A stretch of 64,000 nucleotides of DNA from Flectonema sp. DT1601 (lineage: Eukaryota > Euglenozoa > Diplonemea > Diplonemida > Diplonemidae). Positions 19,758-29,547 of the stretch are shown piece after piece. Positions within the stretch are counted from its first letter, which is position 1. Every line of letters starts with the position of its first letter. A model generated the notes under the pieces. That model worked only from the letters and a program-made list of their open reading frames with translations, searched no databases and was not told where the DNA came from. Location of the stretch: contig OZ025855.1 of NCBI GenBank assembly GCA_964019425.1, forward strand, positions 62,001-126,000. The letters run 5' to 3'. The position numbers and the translations under genes are program-made.

Positions 19758-22700
19758 CTATGGATTTAACGGTTCCGGTTCGTCAATTGCATTCCAAACA
19801 CCATTTTCATAATTCCCACGATTGAGAACTTTTCCTTCTGCATCTTCCCAGTGAGCGGGCCCAACGGCTACATCATTTTTATAACACAGAACAAGTGTGG
19901 AATTGTGTTTGTTTGTAGATCTCGCTTTCCCTTCTAACTTACCGTTTTCCCATTTTCCTTCCAAGACGGAATTCGTGCCGTAAAGAGTTCCTTCTCCATG
20001 TCTGACGTCTTTCGAGTATTTACCAACATAGCGATCGTGATCAGTTTCTTTAGTTGCCATTCCTTCAACTTTACCATCGCGAAAGGTGCCAGTTATTTTG
20101 TAACCAGATGTGGTGAGGGTACCTTCTCCACAGTACTTCGAGTTTACCCATTCACCATCATATGTTTTGGTCTCAGATTTCAGCTTCCCCAAACCCTCCT
20201 TGCGACCCGAGCACCAACTACCTACGTAAACTGCACCAAATGTACCATTCTCATCTAAACCTTGGGACAACTCTCCTTCTCCGTGTCGATTCCCATCAAG
20301 TACACTTCCTTTATAAGTACTTTGGTCAGGGTAAGTTATTTCAGCTTCTCCTGTTTGTTTCCCTTTATCAAAATCACCGTTGTATGTGAGACCATTGACA
20401 TGTACTAGCGTACCCTTTCCGTGTTTTTGATTTTGGTAAAAGCCACCTTCATAAACAGCTCCAGTTGGTGACGTACTTTTACCTTCTCCATGTTTTTTAT
20501 CTTCTTTCCAATATCCTACGTAGGTTTGACAAGTTTCTGATTCTTGTTGCTCTCCATATCCTTCTTTTTTTCCGTTAACAAACATTCCCCTGTACTCGTA
20601 ACGGCTAGTTATTAGTTCCCCCTCGCCTTCATATTTGCCATTATCAAAGTTACCTTTATAGCGGAATTCATACCCCGAAGAATACTGCATTGATAACTCT
20701 CCGAAACCATGGGGGTTTGAGTCCTTTAGAGGTCCTTCATAAATAGAAGTGTCATTGGTTGTAGAAGTCATGGTGTTATAGGTTGTTGTCACCTTTGCGA
20801 TGCTTATTTGTCCTCTTTCCCAGTGACCTGTAATTATTGTGACAATCCCAGATGGGGATGTGCGAGTGCGAGTTCCCTGTCCACTTTCCAATCCGCTCTC
20901 GAAGTACCCCTCGTAGATACTGTGGCCTTGATCCAATCTGCCCATACCGTGTTTTACATCGTTACGCCACTCACCCTCATATACGCTACCGTTGAAAACA
21001 CATATTCCTTCCCCGTGGCGATTATTATTTTCAAACTCGCCGTCGAAATAATCGCCATTTGGTTTTTCTACCCTACCTCTACCATGCCGTAAACCGTCCT
21101 GAAACTCACCAGTGTGTACGTCCCCGTTTAGATATGATCGCTTGCCCATTCCATGAGGCTTTCCACTTACCAGAGTCCCTTCATATAATGATCCGTCATC
21201 CCAGGTTATTGTTTCATTCTTTTTATCAGTTACTCGTGTTTTGTGATAATTACCATCTGTGGAGATTAGATACTCCAATATACCATATTTCCAGACCCCC
21301 TCTGTTATGTAAATCAACTCTCCATTTTCGTAGGTTGTCTCGTTAGCTTTCCCGTGTCGTTTGTTTTTTACCCAATAACCTTTATAGAGTACGAAAGGAT
21401 TACGAAATTCACCAAAGCCATCTTTCAATCCGCCCTTAAAGTGACCTTTATATGTGGACTTTTTATCAGCGTAGCAGAAGATTCCTTCTCCATCCATCTC
21501 TCCCCTACAAAATGTACCTTTAAACGTAGATCCATCTGCGTTTAAATACTCCCCGTCACCGTGGTACTTCCCGCCCAAAAATTCACCCTCGTACGTGCTT
21601 CCATTGAAAAACATTTTCGTGCCCCTGCCTTCATGTTTCCCATGTTTCCACTCTCCTTTGTATTCGCAATCGGCGTACTTGCATGTGCCAAACCCGTGAA
21701 ACCTGCCCAGCAACCACTCACCTTCGTAAGCCTCTGACTTTCCGAATCCAGTACGTTGATGATTTTTCCACTCGCCATCATAAACTACTTTGCCGTCTAT
21801 TGTCAGAGTACCCTTACCCTCCAATCGATGACTCTTAAAGTTACCCTTGTGGATTCCAAAGGAACTTGTATACGTTCCTTCCCCCTCAAGAAGGCCATCT
21901 ACGAAGTTTCCCTCAGCAATATTCCCATCCACGTGGACCACCTTTCCTTTGCCAGTGAATGATCCCTTACAGAAATTACCGTCAAAAGTTCCTTTTGGAC
22001 ACACGAGTTTCCCTTTTCCGTCTCGTTGCCCACTTCGGAAGTCTCCTTCGTAAGTAACATTGCCGTCAGAGCTTTTTGACTTTCCTCTCCCATGAGCCAT
22101 ACCATCTGCAAACTCACCACTGTGAGTCCCCGCAATGTTTACTAATGTTCCCTCTCCGTGGTAGCGTCCCTTGAGGAAGAATCCCTCATAAGTATAAGTT
22201 ACAGGTCCGTCTTTTGTTTCTGTTGTGGTACTCGAAAACCCGTATCCATGACGTTGGTCATCTTCCCAATTTCCATCGTAAATAGCTTTATTGGGTTTCG
22301 TTATCTCAAGTACTCCATGACCGCACCTTTTCCCTTTAATGAACCTTCCTTTAAATCTTCTTCCCTCAGAAGTTATGACGCCTTCTCCGTGGTAGCTTCC
22401 GTTTTTGTATCCCCCTTCGTATTGAAATAAACCAGGGCAGACCTTTTTGCCAAAACCACTGGGTCTACCGTTTTCGTAATCACCTTCGTATGTAGAACGT
22501 GGTGTGGTCAAATGTCCTTTGCCGTGGCGCTTTCCTTGGCTCCAATCCCCTTTGTACTCAGTTCGTGGGTTTTCCGATATCTGGGTACCCTTACCATGCC
22601 TCCTACCTTTAAGCCAGTATCCTTCGTATGTACAGTCTCCTACAGACTTTCCATATCCGTGTTTCTTATCGTTTTTCCAATCTCCGTCATAATAGTTCCC

Positions 22701-22808
22701 GTCAGTATAAATCATTTTACCTTTCCCGGATCGCGAAGGGAGGGATCTTCCTCTTAAGGTCCCTCCCTTGTAAACGTCACCGTTTGGATATGAGATCGTA
22801 TCAGCCAT
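19758..22808 (-). CDS. Very long MORN-repeat protein
   Basis: 1016 residues made almost entirely of MORN repeats of about 23 residues (YEGxxxxGxxxGxGxxx), roughly forty in number, for example YDGDWKNDKKHGYGK and YEGDYENGRPSGFGK. MORN arrays form elongated, curved beta-strips and act as membrane-near or cytoskeletal rulers. In trypanosomes and apicomplexans they sit at the flagellar pocket neck, basal complex or budding scaffold. No kinase, SET or other catalytic domain is attached. Apart from a short N terminus and a non-repeat break near residues 520-545, the array is continuous, long for the family. Leader acceptor TTCTTATTTAG, AG at 22823-22824, 14-base 5' UTR. Confidence 0.93.
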   Translation of the reverse strand: MADTISYPNGDVYKGGTLRGRSLPSRSGKGKMIYTDGNYYDGDWKNDKKHGYGKSVGDCTYEGYWLKGRRHGKGTQISENPRTEYKGDWSQGKRHGKGHLTTPRSTYEGDYENGRPSGFGKKVCPGLFQYEGGYKNGSYHGEGVITSEGRRFKGRFIKGKRCGHGVLEITKPNKAIYDGNWEDDQRHGYGFSSTTTETKDGPVTYTYEGFFLKGRYHGEGTLVNIAGTHSGEFADGMAHGRGKSKSSDGNVTYEGDFRSGQRDGKGKLVCPKGTFDGNFCKGSFTGKGKVVHVDGNIAEGNFVDGLLEGEGTYTSSFGIHKGNFKSHRLEGKGTLTIDGKVVYDGEWKNHQRTGFGKSEAYEGEWLLGRFHGFGTCKYADCEYKGEWKHGKHEGRGTKMFFNGSTYEGEFLGGKYHGDGEYLNADGSTFKGTFCRGEMDGEGIFCYADKKSTYKGHFKGGLKDGFGEFRNPFVLYKGYWVKNKRHGKANETTYENGELIYITEGVWKYGILEYLISTDGNYHKTRVTDKKNETITWDDGSLYEGTLVSGKPHGMGKRSYLNGDVHTGEFQDGLRHGRGRVEKPNGDYFDGEFENNNRHGEGICVFNGSVYEGEWRNDVKHGMGRLDQGHSIYEGYFESGLESGQGTRTRTSPSGIVTIITGHWERGQISIAKVTTTYNTMTSTTNDTSIYEGPLKDSNPHGFGELSMQYSSGYEFRYKGNFDNGKYEGEGELITSRYEYRGMFVNGKKEGYGEQQESETCQTYVGYWKEDKKHGEGKSTSPTGAVYEGGFYQNQKHGKGTLVHVNGLTYNGDFDKGKQTGEAEITYPDQSTYKGSVLDGNRHGEGELSQGLDENGTFGAVYVGSWCSGRKEGLGKLKSETKTYDGEWVNSKYCGEGTLTTSGYKITGTFRDGKVEGMATKETDHDRYVGKYSKDVRHGEGTLYGTNSVLEGKWENGKLEGKARSTNKHNSTLVLCYKNDVAVGPAHWEDAEGKVLNRGNYENGVWNAIDEPEPLNP

Positions 22809-23052
22809 TTAGAAACCTATTCCTAAATAAGAAAATACCTTTAGTAATTGTGATCACGATGATGGTTTCAGACAGATATGTGGGGACTTCAGATAATGAA
22901 GCTGAACAAGTGAAGTGAAGTGAATTGTTGTACAGGAATTATTCACTAAAATGGCACGCTGTTTTAACATCTTTTTAAAACCTTTAAGAAAATATATTTA
23001 ACTATGTTACTATTCAAACTAAACAACAAACGAGCGTCATTCCCGCTGTCGA

Positions 23053-24552
23053 TTATTCGAGAAGGGGACGAAGACTAACTTTTATAACCTTCCCGTTAGG
23101 TGTACGAGGAAGGGAACACGTCGGTGATATGAACTGAACTTCGTCAATTTGAGGAATTGAAAATGATGAAATCTTTTCCAGAATTTCTTTTCTGTCCGAA
23201 TCCGCTGCTACTGCGAGGCAAATAACGCGGTCAGGAGATGAATTAGAAGGTATTCCCAATATGAAGCAATCATTTACTTCAGGTATGGTAGTGATCTTTG
23301 CTTCCAACTGAGCTGGATAGATACAGTGACCTGATGACATTACAAGCATATCATCTACTCTACCTGTTAAGTAGATTTTACCGTCCTTTCTACAGCCGAG
23401 ATCACCTTGGTTAAAATATCCGTCTTGAAGTAGTGCGTCATACTTTTGATTGGCTTCTTCAAGAATATATCTCGTAAACATCATTGGTGTTGAAACCCAA
23501 ATGACTCCGATTTCACCATCTGAGAGTTCTGTTGAGGAGTCCAGGGACTTAATCTTGCAAAGTGAAGTACCAGGTGGTTCAAAACCAACACTCGCTGGAT
23601 TTGAACTCATGTCTTGAGGTAACAACATTGTGATCATACCAGCTTCTGTTGATCCATAAACATCAAAAACTTGACTGTTCATAAAATACTCCGTCACCTC
23701 ACTCCTCAACGTCGGTCTGCTTGTCGCTCCTGTCAACAGTACAGTCTTAACATCAGGACACCCGCCTTTTAACTTTAAAAGCTCAGTTATAATTGCAGGT
23801 GAGAGAGTAACGTATGTTACTTTATTATTAATAATAACATCTCTGAGATCACTTCTGTCAGGTTTTGATAAGTCGTAAAGAACCATTGACCCACCAATGT
23901 ACAAATATAAGAAAGCGAAAAAGAAACTTGAAATCCCATGCAATGGGAAAGCAACCAAACCAACAACAGAACTACTGAAAGACATTGGACCAGTGTGCGT
24001 TAGAAAACCTCCGATACTGGATGCCTGTGATCTAGCAACACCTTTACTTTTACCAGTAGTGGTACCTGAAGTGAATAATACTACCCAGTCGTCATCAAGA
24101 GATTTTGGTTCGTCAGGTTTTTTAATGAGTTTCTCTGCTTCTGTTGTTTGACTGTTTGTTAGTTTGATGAAGTCGTTACCTACAATTTGAATATTCGGAT
24201 TTGATATGTTATTGTTTATTGAATAACCAATCACTGCTACGACATTCATCATTTTTATTATCGTTTGTTGTTCATCATCAGAGAGTAACGGATTTATAGG
24301 AACAGTTACAAATCCTCCTATTGCTGATGCAGCATACGTTACGATGTGAGCTATGCTGTTCGTGTCGTTTACAACAATTCGATCTCCTCTCTTTACTCCC
24401 GCTTTAGTTAATTCTGTGCTCACTCTTGTGGCTATTATAAATAACTCTTTGTGAGAAACATCTCTTTTAGTTTCTGTGCATCTCACAGCCAATTTATCTC
24501 CTGCTAAACGGCTATTGTTGTAAAGAGATTCTCCTATAGATATTAGTTTCAT
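23053..24552 (-). CDS. AMP-dependent synthetase (acyl-CoA ligase family)
   Basis: 499 residues from the Met at 24552 (MKLISIGE). The frame is open to 24636, but that extension is a poly-Lys stretch made by an A run and is probably 5' UTR. The ANL-family motifs are present: FTSGTTTGKSKG (P-loop), VYGSTEAG, GDLGCRKDGKIYLTGR (hinge with Asp and Arg) and PRTPNGKV with the catalytic Lys near the C terminus. These enzymes activate a carboxylic acid as an acyl-adenylate and pass it to CoA. The size fits medium-chain, 4-coumarate-like or oxalyl-CoA-type ligases; the substrate cannot be read from sequence. No signal peptide or PTS1 tripeptide (ends PLLE). Likely acceptor TCTCCTCAAAG upstream of the A run. 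Confidence 0.9.
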   Translation of the reverse strand: MKLISIGESLYNNSRLAGDKLAVRCTETKRDVSHKELFIIATRVSTELTKAGVKRGDRIVVNDTNSIAHIVTYAASAIGGFVTVPINPLLSDDEQQTIIKMMNVVAVIGYSINNNISNPNIQIVGNDFIKLTNSQTTEAEKLIKKPDEPKSLDDDWVVLFTSGTTTGKSKGVARSQASSIGGFLTHTGPMSFSSSVVGLVAFPLHGISSFFFAFLYLYIGGSMVLYDLSKPDRSDLRDVIINNKVTYVTLSPAIITELLKLKGGCPDVKTVLLTGATSRPTLRSEVTEYFMNSQVFDVYGSTEAGMITMLLPQDMSSNPASVGFEPPGTSLCKIKSLDSSTELSDGEIGVIWVSTPMMFTRYILEEANQKYDALLQDGYFNQGDLGCRKDGKIYLTGRVDDMLVMSSGHCIYPAQLEAKITTIPEVNDCFILGIPSNSSPDRVICLAVAADSDRKEILEKISSFSIPQIDEVQFISPTCSLPRTPNGKVIKVSLRPLLE

Positions 24553-25633
24553 TTTTTTTTTTTTTTTTTTTTTTTTTCTTCCCTTTGAGGAGAAATAAGC
24601 TTTTTTTGATTCAGACCGCAGAGCAATTGCAATCATTTTTATTACTGCAAATCTGTTTTGAGATTAATCAATTACCTGACATGTGAGAAAACAATAAATC
24701 AACTGAAAGTAAGTAGGTAAAAGAAAGAAAATAATAAAAACACCGCAACAGCGGCATGGGGGAGTTTTTTTGGAAAATATTCTTAAGAATCGTTTTGAAA
24801 AAAAGTAATATTCGCAATTGCTATCCTGCAGAAGGGAGGAGTATTTCACAACACTAACAGCATGCCGTGAATGGTTTTACTAGTAAACATGTTCAACTAA
24901 ATCCTTTTTAAGTTGCTTACAAATAGTTAATTATAAACTACATCACAATCGGTGTATATCTCGCGCAGGAATCAAGCATAGGAAAGGTAACGCGCATTAA
25001 CTCGAGTCGAAAAAAAAGAAAAGACTCGTCGCTCTGTAAAATCATCGTAGCCAACGAGGGGACTTTGTGTAACGCTCGGTGGTTAACGCGGAAATAATCA
25101 AAAAAAAAAAAAGAAATGAAATACAAATGAAAGGTGCTCATCACTCCCACATCCAGGTCACAACTAACGAGATTTATGTGTAAAACAACGTGTACGCGAT
25201 AGGTACCCATCGTAGAATGAACACTCAAAAGAAAATGAACAGAATTGTCAGGGGAGCCAGTGGGGGAAAATATGGACGTTCGTGAAAGATGCACCAACAA
25301 ACAGTGGCCGCAATTAGGAAACTCCTTTCTGAACAAAAAAGAAAATGTATCCTGGAGACTCATATTGTACAATACCACAATTTTATAAGAGAGTAAATGT
25401 ATTGCTTTTACCACTCAGGTACTCACAAATAGATCTCTTTGTGTGTTCTTCGTCTTTAATCCTTTTATAGTTTTAGTGATTAGAATTACATCACTTCTTA
25501 AATTGTACACATCAGCTGGGAAAAAAAGTAATCCATCGAAAATACAAAAAGTACAGAAACTGAAAAATAACGTAGCCAATCTGATATTTCATATCAATTG
25601 GTACACAAAATGACGAACTCAAAAACTGTGATC
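24553..25633. other. Gene-free spacer
   Basis: About 1.08 kb. It contains a 27-base T run (24552-24578) just before the synthetase start. A 158-codon open frame at 24938-25414 (minus) has no recognisable domain and odd composition; I do not support it as a gene. Confidence 0.5.
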
Positions 25634-27769
25634 TTAACTCCACTTTTGAATGGCGAGAAGTTTCGCAGTTTCTCCACCCTTTTCTATCAATTCAGATATA
25701 ATTCCTTCTTCAGCTACTCTTCCGTCTTTCATACAAACTACAGCATCACAGTAGCTGGCAGTAGTAGCTCTGTGAGCAATCATTACAAGTGATCTGCTGG
25801 TCATTTCTTTTTTTATATTTTGAATCACAAGGAGTTCTGTCTCACCATCCAATCCGTTTGTTGCCTCGTCGAGAATTAGAAGTTGTGGTTTTGATAGTAA
25901 AGCTCGTGCGATGGCAATTCGTTGAATTTGACCTCCTGATAACATGACACCACCAGGTCCTAAGCGAGTGTCGTAACCATTAGGAAGTGATAATATACTT
26001 TTGTGAAGATCCATTAGTTCAGAAACTCTAAACACTTCTTTATCATCGAAGTATTTCAAACCATAACTGAGTGCTGCCATCACAGTAGCTGCTGGAGGTA
26101 GTTTAACGTCTTGTTGAACTAACGCAACCCTTCTTCTGTATGATCGAACTTCAAAGTCTCGAACATTAACATCACCAAAAGCAATACAACCAGAGTCTGG
26201 ATCATACATCCTCGCTAGTAGTGATGCTAATGTACTCTTACCGCAACCACTCTTTCCAATTATCGCTGTTGAACCAGTACCAAATGATAGGGAAACGTCA
26301 TAAAGAACAGCACCTGAATGATATCCAAAAGAAACATTTTTAACTGTGACTGGAAAGCAGAGATCAGAAATAGAATCATCCGAAGTGAGAACAGTACCAA
26401 GTCCGTCATCAATGGTTGGCTTCGCATTCAAAAGTGAGATGAGACGAATCGCGTAATCAGATTCAGGAAGTTCAGATATTTCTTCATAAAGTGAAGCCCA
26501 TTGCTCAAATGCTTCTATTGAACATTCAGCTGTAGAGACCACTGCTGATGGAGACGGTAATAGATTCATATTAACTGCTTTCATTCCAATTGCACACAAA
26601 TATAATAAAACCACATTCGGGACTATTGTACCTCTCACACTTTCTAGTACTCTCTCACCGACACTTTGTGAGTTTCTGTTGTCGTTAAAAGTTGTCATCT
26701 CTTCGTGAATTACTCTTTCTACTTCGAATTCTTCAGCTACAGCACATCGTACTTCTGAAATCCGACTGACAAGTCCGGCAGCGGAGTTTAGTTGTTTTTG
26801 TTCTTGGCATTTACGAGTGAGGGACTCACTGCAACAATAAGCATTAATGTTTACTTCAATAGTGTTTAATGCCGTTCTTAAAAATAATAAAAACGGAGTT
26901 GAAAGTGCGCAACCGATCGTGACAAGAAGCTGACCTTTGCTGTGGGTTGCGTGGCGGGTTGCGTGGAGAGTTGATATTCCAATTCTAATTATTTGAAATA
27001 GTCGATCGGTTACGAGAAACTCTAACTTGTTCATGTCATCGTGGAATGTTAATAAATTAGTTTTGTGAGTTTCAAAATAACAAGAATCGAGAGTCAGTAA
27101 GTGAATAATAATTTTAGAAGTCGCAGCCTTGGTAAATATCTCCGCCTGTTGCTTCTGTAACGTTGAGATCATCCAAGCAACAGCACTGTCACCTAATGAA
27201 ATAGCGACGTACATGATTGCTTCTAAACAAAACGTTTTAACATCCGCAGTCTTTGCTGCGTCTGTTAGGCGTTCTTCAATGCTTCGAACTCTTTCCCAGC
27301 AGAAAGGACGAATAGCATTCAATACAGCAATTACTATTATCATTTCAACTCGAGGTCTTGCAAACATAAACAGAGAGAATATTGCTGCGTAGCGATCGTT
27401 CTTCCATCGATTTAGCTCTGCTTCGTATGAATTTATCGCTTCTGGAGAAATCGACGGAACGTGTTTTGCTTGGCTTACTAACGCGCTTAGAGTCACAACG
27501 TCATTTCTACTTGTCGCATTCTTGACTTCAACTTCTATTCTGCTGACTAATAAGCTTTCGACAGAACGATCACCTCCACACCAGAGGCGATACAACTCTG
27601 CTGCATCCATTTGATGATCCTTTCTAGTGTCTCTCTCACGAATCCATTTCTTCTTTCCCACAATACCGATTCTTATTAACAAACCTCCTGTTAGTACCGC
27701 AGCTACTGGTATTGAAAGCTTCTTAGGCCATTCATTCACCCGAAGTAGCTTTATTATTTCCCCGTCCAT
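25634..27769 (-). CDS. ABC transporter, half-size exporter type
   Basis: 711 residues: an N-terminal membrane domain (about 1-430) with a hydrophobic segment at residues 17-35 and four or five more, then one nucleotide-binding domain (about 460-711). Walker A is GKSGCGKST near 505, Q-loop VQQD, signature LSGGQIQRIAIARAL, Walker B LLILDEATNGLDGE and the H-loop MIAHR. All catalytic residues are present, so it is a working ATPase that would dimerise. The fusion order (TMD then NBD) is that of B-family exporters; the membrane half is diverged and the substrate unknown. Possible leader acceptor CACACTCTTAG about 35 bases upstream of the ATG. Confidence 0.9.
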   Translation of the reverse strand: MDGEIIKLLRVNEWPKKLSIPVAAVLTGGLLIRIGIVGKKKWIRERDTRKDHQMDAAELYRLWCGGDRSVESLLVSRIEVEVKNATSRNDVVTLSALVSQAKHVPSISPEAINSYEAELNRWKNDRYAAIFSLFMFARPRVEMIIVIAVLNAIRPFCWERVRSIEERLTDAAKTADVKTFCLEAIMYVAISLGDSAVAWMISTLQKQQAEIFTKAATSKIIIHLLTLDSCYFETHKTNLLTFHDDMNKLEFLVTDRLFQIIRIGISTLHATRHATHSKGQLLVTIGCALSTPFLLFLRTALNTIEVNINAYCCSESLTRKCQEQKQLNSAAGLVSRISEVRCAVAEEFEVERVIHEEMTTFNDNRNSQSVGERVLESVRGTIVPNVVLLYLCAIGMKAVNMNLLPSPSAVVSTAECSIEAFEQWASLYEEISELPESDYAIRLISLLNAKPTIDDGLGTVLTSDDSISDLCFPVTVKNVSFGYHSGAVLYDVSLSFGTGSTAIIGKSGCGKSTLASLLARMYDPDSGCIAFGDVNVRDFEVRSYRRRVALVQQDVKLPPAATVMAALSYGLKYFDDKEVFRVSELMDLHKSILSLPNGYDTRLGPGGVMLSGGQIQRIAIARALLSKPQLLILDEATNGLDGETELLVIQNIKKEMTSRSLVMIAHRATTASYCDAVVCMKDGRVAEEGIISELIEKGGETAKLLAIQKWS

Positions 27770-28007
27770 ATTATCTACTCTTCATTTTACCTTCTCTAAG
27801 AGTGTGAAATAAGTTTTTTGAAATGTTATAAAGTTACTCAAGGGGGGTGTTTGTTACGGCTAAAATATTTACTAATATAGCAGGAATGCTGCTATATGGG
27901 TAGGGGTAAGAGGGCTACGGTGCCCAGTGGTAACTAATTTCATTTATTGTTTGAATAGTTTAATTGTAATCTGTTAACTCATGTGAACTGAATTAGTTCT
28001 GCAGATG

Positions 28008-28664
28008 TTATTCGTCACCTTCACCCTCAGGTTGTTGTTCTGCTGCGGCTGCGGCAGCAGCTTCACTGGCCTTCTTTTGGGCGTCGTATTCTTTCATTGT
28101 CTCGTTTCTCTTTTGCAAGTTGTTCATCAGCATCCCAGCTATCTTTTCGGAGTTGTTACCACTAAACCATTCTAAAATATCTCCCTGTTGTTTTTTATTA
28201 TTATTTGAGATCAACAAAAAACACTTAAAAACATAATTCATAATAATAAAATGAAAGACATACTTTGAGTGTAAACGTAAAGTGTGGTACAGAACTTACT
28301 GAGTACTTCTTCATGACTTCACTGTTTACCTGGTCTGCATCAACTAAAAGAAACAAAGCGTTAGTATACTCCGATTGTTTTGAAGCCAACTCGTTAAAAA
28401 ACGGCATCAGTTTCCGACAGTACTCACAGTTGTTACTGATGACGATTGAGCAGACTAGTTTCTCCTGTTTTATTATTATTTTTTTTTTTCAACAGTACTT
28501 CGGTACCACATCTGTGAATACAATAAAAGAATAATCAGAAATATTATTATTCAACAGACCTCGTTATTAAATAACTCTTCGAAATTTTCATTAGTTGCCC
28601 GAAGTAGGAACGGACTGTTGTTCTCTTCTCCCTCTCCTGTTTCTTGTTCTTCGTTGTCTGCCAT
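28008..28664 (-). CDS. Thioredoxin-like protein, three exons
   Basis: Exons 28560-28664, 28264-28464 and 28008-28184 join through introns of 95 and 79 bases, both in phase 0, into 160 residues. The product has an acidic N terminus, a strand LVCSIVISN followed by CEYC (redox CxxC with a helix behind it), FLLVDAD, then SVSSVPHFTF with the cis-Pro, and a C-terminal Ala/Glu-rich tail. This is the order of a thioredoxin fold. It resembles monothiol or dithiol redoxin domains, but I cannot name the subfamily. The Ala repeat and acidic tail resemble the end of cytosolic nucleoredoxin or PICOT-like proteins. Start at 28664, with AG of CTGAAAAG directly upstream. The first donor is GTCTGT, slightly off consensus; the second is GTATGT. 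Confidence 0.78.
28185..28263 (-). other. Cis-spliced intron 2 of the thioredoxin-like gene
   Basis: Sense strand GTATGTCTTTC to AAACAACAG, 79 bases, phase 0. Removal joins HFTFTLK to GDILEWF. Confidence 0.8.
28465..28559 (-). other. Cis-spliced intron 1 of the thioredoxin-like gene
   Basis: Sense strand GTCTGTTG to ATAAAACAG, 95 bases, phase 0. It holds an internal CACAG that could serve as an alternative acceptor, but only the distal one keeps the frame into the CEYC exon. Confidence 0.7.
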
Positions 28665-28812
28665 TTTATCTTTTCAGATAAGTTACCTGCGAGGAATAAT
28701 TAAACTAAAAACCAATAAAATCAAAACATTAAATCGTCTCCGATAACAACCCACTGAGTGGGATCTCTATTAGACGGTCAAAGAGAAGAATACAAAATCA
28801 TCTGTAAGAACA

Positions 28813-29547
28813 TTAAGTACCTACGTCAGTAACATTTCTAATCCAACGAGTCTTCCTCTCTCTGAGTGTCTCTCTACCATCTGCTGTTAGGGTCAGATCT
28901 CTTTCACTTACTTTAGCTCTTCGTAATGTTAATGAAAGTCTCTTTGGAAGGGATGAATCACTTTTAGATATTTCATGTGTGAAATCATTAAAGTAACGAC
29001 CTGAAAAGATCAACAAAGATCTACTTGGGAGAGGAACATCAAAGATTTCTTCTCCATCAGAAGACCTAAACGTCATCAGACGAGTTGAAAGAAGACTCAG
29101 AATCGCAGCGCTGGAATGATAATTTGGTCCATCTTTGTGAGCAGCAATTCCTTGACCAGCGACATACTCATTTAGTAGTACCTGGTTTATTTTGTAATCC
29201 CAGCAGTTTATTTTTTCAACTCTGTTTGCGACCTCTTGCAGATGATATGGAAGTCCTTCTTCGTGCATTCCTGTTGGGTGTGGGTAGCCACCCCAGTTTT
29301 GAAGTTTTCTTTTTATCAATTCCAACCACTCACCATTCTCGTAGATGCAATTGACGATTGCTTCTTCCTCTTCTTTAGAGATGAAGTCTTTAGAGAGCCA
29401 CAACCCGGGTGATATTTCTTGTAGTTGTTCAGGGCATAAAGAAGATCTCCAGACTGATTGCAGAAGTTCGAATGATGTGTTTTGGTTATTTGACTCCTCG
29501 TCGAAGAGCTCATCTTCAAGAGCGGATGCGAAGTCTATTGCCGTCAT
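28813..29547 (-). CDS. AlkB-family 2-oxoglutarate/Fe(II) dioxygenase, ALKBH6-like
   Basis: 244 residues. Fe(II) ligands are visible as H-x-D in GIAAHKDGPNYH and the distal His in DFTHEIS, followed by the 2-oxoglutarate-binding Arg in LPKRLSLTLRR. NQVLLNEYVAGQGIAAHKDGP is the segment typical of the ALKBH6 branch. Family members remove alkyl groups from nucleic acids or proteins; the ALKBH6 substrate is poorly defined. No targeting signal; nuclear or cytosolic. Leader acceptor TTATTCACACAG, AG at 29590-29591, 42-base 5' UTR. Confidence 0.9.
   Translation of the reverse strand: MTAIDFASALEDELFDEESNNQNTSFELLQSVWRSSLCPEQLQEISPGLWLSKDFISKEEEEAIVNCIYENGEWLELIKRKLQNWGGYPHPTGMHEEGLPYHLQEVANRVEKINCWDYKINQVLLNEYVAGQGIAAHKDGPNYHSSAAILSLLSTRLMTFRSSDGEEIFDVPLPSRSLLIFSGRYFNDFTHEISKSDSSLPKRLSLTLRRAKVSERDLTLTADGRETLRERKTRWIRNVTDVGT

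Noticed and set aside
24938-25414. 158-codon minus-strand frame between the synthetase and the ABC transporter
   Set aside because: No domain, unusual composition with a Phe run from a homopolymer, and no convincing leader acceptor.
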